Positions 5,583 to 9,121 of a stretch of 9,121 nucleotides of DNA are shown here, one piece after another. Origin of the DNA: an uncultured bacterium (GTDB lineage Bacteria; Patescibacteriota; Minisyncoccia; Phycocordibacterales; PALSA-1337); assembly GCA_903870235.1 (NCBI GenBank), contig CAIQCA010000002.1:1-9121 (forward strand), given 5' to 3'. Under the pieces are notes generated by a model. That model saw only the letters and a list, made by a program, of their open reading frames with translations. It did no database searches and was not told the origin of the DNA. Position 1 is the first letter of the stretch. Each line of letters starts with the position of its first letter. The translations under genes and the position numbers were made by a program.

Positions 5583-5611
5583 TGTACAAACTCCATCTGT
5601 ATGGGTATAAT
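5583..5611 (+). promoter_or_regulatory. Promoter of the HTH gene, leaderless from ATG 5620
   Basis: TGTACA (5583-5588, four of six matches) is separated by 17 bases from a perfect TATAAT (5606-5611). The expected start falls at about 5618-5620, on the ATG at 5620. The in-frame GTG at 5614 lies only two bases after the -10 box and should not be transcribed, so 5620 is chosen as the start. Confidence 0.65.
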
Positions 5612-5619
5612 TTGTGCAT

Positions 5620-6288
5620 ATGTATAATAAAGAAATAAAGGCCAAAGCAATAGAATTGAGGAAGCTAGGTTTCGCGTATGCTTATATCTCCAAAGAACTG
5701 AATCTTTCCAAGAGTACTCTCAGTTTATGGCTGAGAGATACAGTGTTTCTGCCAAATGAGATGACTAAGTTGTCGATATCAAGGGGACAGAAAATTTGTG
5801 GTGTAGCCAAAAGGGTAGACAAGATACGTTCTATTGTTGAGGCTGGTAAATTTGCAGTCGACAAGGTTGATAAGTTGTCTAATAGAGACGTGTTCATGTT
5901 AGGTATAGGTATTTATATCGGAGAGGGTAGTAAGACCCATGATAATACTAGAATCGTTAATGCGGATCCCAGGATAGTCAAATTCTCACTGGTGTGGCTT
6001 AATAAATGTTTCGATGTGCCAATAAAAAGTTTTCGTGTCAGGCTACACCTATATCCTGACACCAATCAAGATGAAGCCATCCGATATTGGATGGACCAAT
6101 TAAGTCTTCCTAAACAATCTTTTCAATCCTGTACAGTCGATCGCCGTGTCAATAAAAAGCTTAACAAAGCTGGGATCTTGCCTTATGGTACTGCTCACCT
6201 AAGCTTAGTGAGTAATGGCAATAAGGCTTTGGGTGTCTTGTTACATAGGAAGATTATTGCTACGATTGACCGTGTTCTAGAAAAGTGA
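5620..6288 (+). CDS. HTH-domain protein with LAGLIDADG-like C-terminal region
   Basis: The protein has 222 aa. Residues 4-40 form a helix-turn-helix like those of transposase/resolvase HTH domains (AIELRKLGFAYAYISKELNL, then SKSTLSLWLRD). After a linker, residues 94-147 carry LGIGIYIGEGSKT (GEG at 101-103), a strand around TRIVNADPRIVKF and RVRLHLYPD (139-147), and near the C-terminus LPYGTAHLSL. This order resembles a widespread HTH family, common in Patescibacteria, whose C-terminal half is akin to the LAGLIDADG homing-endonuclease fold. The second family half lacks a clear acidic catalytic motif, so DNA binding without cutting is equally possible. It ends 5 bases before tRNA-Gly(UCC) and may be transcribed with it. 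Whether it is a regulator, a homing enzyme or an element relic cannot be decided from the sequence. Confidence 0.75.
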   Translation: MYNKEIKAKAIELRKLGFAYAYISKELNLSKSTLSLWLRDTVFLPNEMTKLSISRGQKICGVAKRVDKIRSIVEAGKFAVDKVDKLSNRDVFMLGIGIYIGEGSKTHDNTRIVNADPRIVKFSLVWLNKCFDVPIKSFRVRLHLYPDTNQDEAIRYWMDQLSLPKQSFQSCTVDRRVNKKLNKAGILPYGTAHLSLVSNGNKALGVLLHRKIIATIDRVLEK

Positions 6289-6293
6289 GGCTC

Positions 6294-6364
6294 GCGGGAT
6301 TAGTTTAACGGTAAAATTTTTGTTTTCCAAACAAATGTCGCGGGTTCGACTCCCGCATCCCGCA
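6294..6364 (+). tRNA. tRNA-Gly (anticodon UCC), CCA not encoded
   Basis: The acceptor GCGGGAT/ATCCCGC is a perfect 7 bp. The anticodon stem TTTGT/ACAAA, unusually weak with one G-C pair, closes the loop TTTCCAA with anticodon TCC. The T stem GCGGG/CCCGC surrounds TTCGACT. Discriminator A (6364) is followed by CAA, so the CCA is not encoded. It reads GGA and GGG codons. It lies between an HTH gene and a serine recombinase, a setting typical of integrated elements, but I found no duplicate of its 3' end. Confidence 0.94.
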
Positions 6365-6386
6365 CAACCAAGGTCGACGCTGATGC

Positions 6387-6404
6387 ATGGCTTAACAGAG
6401 CCAT
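6387..6404. repeat. 18-bp intergenic palindrome, copy 2
   Basis: ATGGCTTAACAGAGCCAT has perfect 6-bp arms and is identical to the 4300-4317 copy except for one central base. A further GC pair can form across a bulged T. It lies in the gap between tRNA-Gly(UCC) and the convergent recombinase. No T-run follows. The rest of the 158-base gap holds no gene I can support. Confidence 0.6.
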
Positions 6405-6522
6405 TGCGTAGTCCGAGACCCCGATGCGTCAAAAATTTTAGTGAGTATGTGAGCCGTATTTTCAGTCCGATTCTCTGCTCCATAAAACGCCGAAGTTGTT
6501 TTGTGGTAGTATATTTTTCCAG

Positions 6523-7887
6523 TTACTTTGTTTCTCCGGTGTCGGTTGATTTGGTTAGCTCAAGTTTTTTGTCCTTAAGAATGATCTTACTTTTTATACA
6601 CGACAGTACTTCTCGCTTTTCAATCAATAGTCCATTTTGAAGAAGGTATTTTGTAAATGTCTTGATACTTACATCGAGATCTTTTCTTGATTGCATTGGA
6701 TCTTGTTTTAAAACACCTGACTGGAATATGGTAAACCTTTTAACTTCCTTCTCGAGTTTCTGTCGGAGCTCGCTTTTATCTAGATTCATCTTGTCTATTA
6801 TTAGTAATATCTCATCTATCAGGGCGGCCTCATTTACTGGCTCGTTAGGGCAGTCTCGATCTTTCACACCGGTACATCTATAGTAGACATAACCGCGTGT
6901 TTCACCAGTTTTCAACTCTTTAACCTTTTCTTCGGCCGTAATCCCAGAGCCACAATAACCACAGGTAAGCATTCTAGTGAACATAAACTCTCGGCCATAC
7001 ATTTTCTTTTTATCAGTCTTTATTTTTTCTTGCACAATATCAAATAACTCTTTGGTTATGAGTGGCACATGTTTACCGTTATACCATTCACCACCGCCCA
7101 TTGGGTATTCGAAGACTCCGTAATAGAATGGTCTGCGCAGTAGCCGATAAATATTACCGAGAGCTAATAATTTACCAGTTCTTGTTTTAAAGTTGAGTTC
7201 TTTTAGCCATTTATATACCTGTCTACCAGAATAGTTTTCATATGCCACCTTCTCAAATACTTTCTTGATTATAGGCGCTCGCATCGGATCTACGATTACC
7301 TGGCATTTTTCATCTTTGTTTTTGCTATTAAGGTATCCAGTAAGCGCTAGAGAAGGCTTCAACCCCATTGCCGCCCTCGATCTTAATCCACGTTTCACAT
7401 TAATCACTTTGTTATCGTTCTCCAGTTTGGCTTGAGAACCCAAAATCATCAGCATGAACTTATCATTGGGTGTATTCATAAACTTCTGACCGTAAGTCCT
7501 TATTTCAAGAAGTTTCTTTTGATCCATGAGATCGACAATTCTACCAAGATCCCCAGCATTGCGAGCGATACGGTCAGGCGCCCACGTTAGTATTCCATTG
7601 AATTTACCTTGCTTAAGTTCCTCGACAATCTCGTTGAAAACGGGTCGTTGCCCAGCTTCCTTAGCAGAATGAGATTCTTTTTTCATCACCACGATCTCAA
7701 GATTGTCTGCTGTCGCCATTTTCTCCATCTCTTTGATCTGGGAGTCAATGGATAGAACTTGTTTGTCCTCCTGTTCCGTACTTTTTCTTGCGTAAAGACA
7801 GTAAATTAGCTTTACAGGGACTGCTACTTTGGCCGCAGTGCCCACGGGCGCTTGTGTTGCATAGGTCATATACTCAAGGGATGACAC
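6523..7887 (-). CDS. Large serine recombinase (resolvase/recombinase/zinc-ribbon family)
   Basis: DNA recombinase that cleaves through a 5'-phosphoserine link. Counting from the GTG at 7887 it has 454 aa. Domains in order: resolvase catalytic domain with YARKS (Ser36 as nucleophile) and APDRIARN (105-110, with the catalytic Arg residues); a long helix around 150-170; a recombinase domain about 180-290 (ALTGYLN, NIYRLLRRPFYYGV); a zinc ribbon with C309-x-x-C312 and C338...C346; and a C-terminal helical region 355-454 with coiled-coil character. All key residues are present. It is at the short end for large serine recombinases, as usual for compact genomes. The start is uncertain: GTG 7887 and ATG 7869 are both in frame, neither has a clear Shine-Dalgarno, and the 26 residues before the first strand look dispensable. 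It converges on tRNA-Gly(UCC) and is divergent from the EamA gene, suggesting an acquired module. Confidence 0.93.
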   Translation of the reverse strand: MSSLEYMTYATQAPVGTAAKVAVPVKLIYCLYARKSTEQEDKQVLSIDSQIKEMEKMATADNLEIVVMKKESHSAKEAGQRPVFNEIVEELKQGKFNGILTWAPDRIARNAGDLGRIVDLMDQKKLLEIRTYGQKFMNTPNDKFMLMILGSQAKLENDNKVINVKRGLRSRAAMGLKPSLALTGYLNSKNKDEKCQVIVDPMRAPIIKKVFEKVAYENYSGRQVYKWLKELNFKTRTGKLLALGNIYRLLRRPFYYGVFEYPMGGGEWYNGKHVPLITKELFDIVQEKIKTDKKKMYGREFMFTRMLTCGYCGSGITAEEKVKELKTGETRGYVYYRCTGVKDRDCPNEPVNEAALIDEILLIIDKMNLDKSELRQKLEKEVKRFTIFQSGVLKQDPMQSRKDLDVSIKTFTKYLLQNGLLIEKREVLSCIKSKIILKDKKLELTKSTDTGETK

Positions 7888-7893
7888 AACCCA

Positions 7894-7918
7894 TCCGAGG
7901 AGTCTAGGATGCCTCGGA
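7894..7918. repeat. Inverted repeat upstream of the serine recombinase
   Basis: TCCGAGG (7894-7900) and CCTCGGA (7912-7918) are perfect 7-bp arms around 11 bases. The element begins 6 bases upstream of the GTG at 7887 and would form a hairpin at the start of the recombinase mRNA. Alternatives are an operator or half of an attachment site. No T-run follows it directly. Confidence 0.5.
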
Positions 7919-7954
7919 GTTAGTAAGCTGTATGTGGCTTTTTTATCTTAGACC

Positions 7955-7963
7955 TAATATACT
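7955..7963 (+). promoter_or_regulatory. -10 box of the EamA gene, leaderless
   Basis: Overlapping TAATAT (7955-7960) and TATACT (7958-7963, five of six matches) end 6-9 bases before the ATG at 7970. No Shine-Dalgarno precedes the ATG. No convincing -35 box is seen. Confidence 0.5.
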
Positions 7964-7969
7964 TTTGTT

Positions 7970-8404
7970 ATGTGGGTTATTTTTGCATTATCAGCATCAC
8001 TTTTTTGGGGACTGACATATGTTCTCGACGAGAAGATATATGAAAAAGTTTCTGTTATAACTTCTTTAGCCATAACGTCTTTTTTCGCGTTTATTGTATT
8101 GTTCATAGTGTCGTACTTTACCGGTAATTTAAAAACAGATGTTCAACAAATTATCACCAATAAAGGTCTGTTCATATTAGTAATTGCAGGCACTGTTACT
8201 TTGATAATTGCCGAACTATTTATCGGTTTTTCAATTAGTTCAAAAAATGCAACTCTCGCTGGTCTAATCGAAATATCATACCCGATATTTATTGCTATCA
8301 CCGCTTATGTTTTATATAAAGAAAATCAGCTCAATTTAAGTACGATAATAGGGGGGGTATTGGTTTTCTTGGGAGTTGGAATAATCTATTTCTATAATAG
8401 ATAG
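7970..8404 (+). CDS. Half-size EamA/DMT-family transporter protein
   Basis: The protein has 144 aa with about five hydrophobic helices (roughly 1-19, 28-51, 66-88, 94-113 and 121-141), which is a single EamA repeat. Family marks are the N-terminal ALSASLFWGLTYVLDEKIYE, the Pro in LIEISYPIFIAITAYVLYKE (the fourth helix with its following acidic loop) and the closing GGVLVFLGVGIIYFY. Full EamA transporters have two such repeats and ten helices. Single-repeat forms are known and are thought to act as dimers, like EmrE-type proteins. The substrate cannot be told. It is an inner-membrane protein with no signal peptide. The stop codon is followed at once by a copy of the intergenic palindrome. Confidence 0.85.
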   Translation: MWVIFALSASLFWGLTYVLDEKIYEKVSVITSLAITSFFAFIVLFIVSYFTGNLKTDVQQIITNKGLFILVIAGTVTLIIAELFIGFSISSKNATLAGLIEISYPIFIAITAYVLYKENQLNLSTIIGGVLVFLGVGIIYFYNR

Positions 8405-8419
8405 CTCTGTTGAGCCAAT
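8402..8419. repeat. Intergenic palindrome, diverged copy 3
   Basis: The sequence overlapping the EamA stop codon reads TAGCTCTGTTGAGCCA. On the opposite strand it matches the 6387-6404 element with about three differences over 18 bases. It holds the smaller hairpin GCTC-TGTT-GAGC (8404-8415). Its 10-mer TGTTGAGCCA (8408-8417) recurs exactly inverted as TGGCTCAACA at 8509-8518. Confidence 0.5.
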
Positions 8420-8429
8420 TATAGTGCCA

Positions 8430-8457
8430 TTGACATAAGTGTAAAAGGTGATATAAT
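8430..8457 (+). promoter_or_regulatory. Perfect consensus promoter with extended -10
   Basis: TTGACA (8430-8435) and TATAAT (8452-8457) both match fully, with a 16-base spacer. TG at 8449-8450 gives the extended -10 form. This is the strongest promoter in the window. Transcription should start near 8464, leaving a 168-nt leader before the ATG at 8632. Confidence 0.88.
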
Positions 8458-8463
8458 ATGAAT

Positions 8464-8631
8464 GTATAAAGTTCTTTGATAGTCAGTTGCATTCGCCTCA
8501 GCACATAGTGGCTCAACATGGCCTTTGTGTGCTGTGGCGAAACCGTGCAGGTTAGCCGAAAAGCTCGTTACGAGCAACAGCACAACAACGCATGACAATG
8601 TCCGAAAGGATAGTCATGAAAGGAGCTAGAA
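8464..8631 (+). promoter_or_regulatory. Structured 5' leader of the last gene; candidate cis-regulatory RNA
   Basis: Three hairpins are visible. The first (8492-8541) has 6 bp (TTCGCC/GGCGAA), one T-T mismatch and 7 bp (CAGCACA/TGTGCTG), and its 22-nt loop carries TGGCTCAACA. The second (8563-8575) is GCTCG-TTA-CGAGC. The third (8591-8618) has CATGAC/GTCATG, a two-A bulge, then TGTCC/GGATA capped by a GAAA tetraloop. The third ends exactly where the Shine-Dalgarno AAAGGAG (8619-8625) begins. No U-tract follows any of them, so control would act on translation or RNA stability. I do not recognise the fold as a known riboswitch. No protein is encoded in it. Confidence 0.6.
8619..8625 (+). promoter_or_regulatory. 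Strong Shine-Dalgarno of the last gene
   Basis: AAAGGAG ends 6 bases before the ATG at 8632 and fixes that start. It contrasts with the leaderless genes elsewhere in the window. A second ATG at 8616, inside the hairpin, is in another frame and has no ribosome site. Confidence 0.8.
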
Positions 8632-9121
8632 ATGAGCGATCGAAATACATTCAGTGCGGGACTTGGTGCAAAAGTTTGTGGCGCAGTTGCCGATGAAAAC
8701 GGCACCCCGCTTGAACTCAACAAGTTTGCGGAAAGTCCGGAACTGGTTCGTGGTCTTCTGGCAGTCCTTCGCGGTGCTGCTGAGATTGTGATGAAGAAGT
8801 TCCAACGCCTTCGTCGCATCCTCGAAGACAAGAAGTTTGCGCTCCCGGTAACGGACGGCAAGGAATTCCTCGGAAAGGCCACAGACGTCTTTGGTTACAT
8901 TGACTCGGACTTCAAACATTACGGTTGCGATGAAGTGGGTCAGCCGGCCAAAGAAACAGAAGTGCAAGTGTATGAGATGGCCATGGACGGAACGTTTACC
9001 GAGATATTTGGTGAGCTGTCGAGTGATTTGGATAAATTGTGCTTAACACAGTCCCAAATTAAAAAGTTCGTCCAAAATCATCGCGATGTCCTCCGCAAGG
9101 AAGGCTACGGCACATTCTTCC
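8632..9121 (+). CDS. Hypothetical protein, N-terminal 163 residues (runs off the window)
   Basis: The frame is open from 8632 to the window end. The protein begins MSDRNTFSAGLGAKVCGAV. A helical stretch with a basic run follows (AEIVMKKFQRLRRILEDK, about 50-67), then KEFLGKATDVFGYIDSDF, and at about 138-163 TQSQIKKFVQNHRDVLRKEGYGTFF. It resembles a family of uncharacterised proteins I associate with Parcubacteria, in which the QI-KF-NHR-LR-EGY-TFF block is followed by a short beta-rich C-terminal part. That part would lie beyond the window. No signal peptide or membrane helix is seen. Base use is visibly richer in G and C than in the EamA and HTH genes, with many codons ending in C or G. The strong promoter, structured leader and strong Shine-Dalgarno suggest high or tightly controlled expression. 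I do not assign a function. Confidence 0.8.
   Translation, partial: MSDRNTFSAGLGAKVCGAVADENGTPLELNKFAESPELVRGLLAVLRGAAEIVMKKFQRLRRILEDKKFALPVTDGKEFLGKATDVFGYIDSDFKHYGCDEVGQPAKETEVQVYEMAMDGTFTEIFGELSSDLDKLCLTQSQIKKFVQNHRDVLRKEGYGTFF

Noticed and set aside
6340..6364. tRNA-Gly 3' end as an integration site with a matching direct repeat
   Set aside because: I found no second copy of the 3' end on the far side of the recombinase, and serine recombinases rarely use tRNA ends.
6277..6483. Minus-strand frame of 68 codons downstream of the recombinase
   Set aside because: It overlaps tRNA-Gly(UCC) in antisense, and the residues simply mirror the tRNA.
8568..8967. Two minus-strand frames opposite the last gene
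   Set aside because: They are antisense shadows of a GC-richer gene that has a perfect promoter and a strong ribosome site on the plus strand.
1..9121. CRISPR array or toxin-antitoxin pair
   Set aside because: There is no regularly spaced repeat series, no cas gene, and no adjacent small gene pair with toxin or antitoxin features.

Overview
The window looks like chromosomal DNA from a Patescibacteria (Candidate Phyla Radiation) bacterium, most likely of the Parcubacteria type. This is inferred from family resemblance, from moderately AT-rich compact genes, from several genes with a -10 box directly before the start codon and no Shine-Dalgarno, and from small conserved proteins typical of that group. 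No database search was run, so the lineage is an inference.

Left part (1-2150): the C-terminal end of a XerC/D-type tyrosine recombinase, then a small unknown gene on the minus strand with its own terminator. Divergent from that gene is exonuclease III. A 600-base stretch without a convincing protein gene follows. It carries a complete minus-strand transcription unit: near-consensus promoter (2052-2024), about 420 nt rich in perfect hairpins, and a terminator (1645-1588). I read it as a structured non-coding RNA that I do not recognise. Its promoter is overlapped by an array of GGACA boxes with a long palindrome and a perfect DnaA box.

Centre (2146-5100): a CCA-adding tRNA nucleotidyltransferase on the minus strand, then plus-strand tRNA-Arg(UCG), tRNA-Gly(GCC), a YraN-family gene and tRNA-Pro(UGG). 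Both tRNA-Gly genes in the window lack an encoded CCA, while Arg and Pro have it, so the neighbouring enzyme is needed. Between tRNA-Gly and yraN lie 500 non-coding AT-rich bases with paired DnaA boxes and a parS-like 16-mer, a candidate origin/centromere region.

Right part (5100-9121): a two-helix membrane protein with a coiled-coil tail, an HTH protein with a LAGLIDADG-like C-terminal region, tRNA-Gly(UCC), a large serine recombinase on the minus strand, and a half-size EamA/DMT transporter. The last gene runs off the window. It is preceded by a perfect consensus promoter and a 168-nt leader with three strong hairpins, the last abutting a strong Shine-Dalgarno. This is the second candidate for an undescribed RNA element. 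An 18-bp palindrome (ATGGCTTAACWGAGCCAT) recurs in three intergenic gaps about 2 kb apart.
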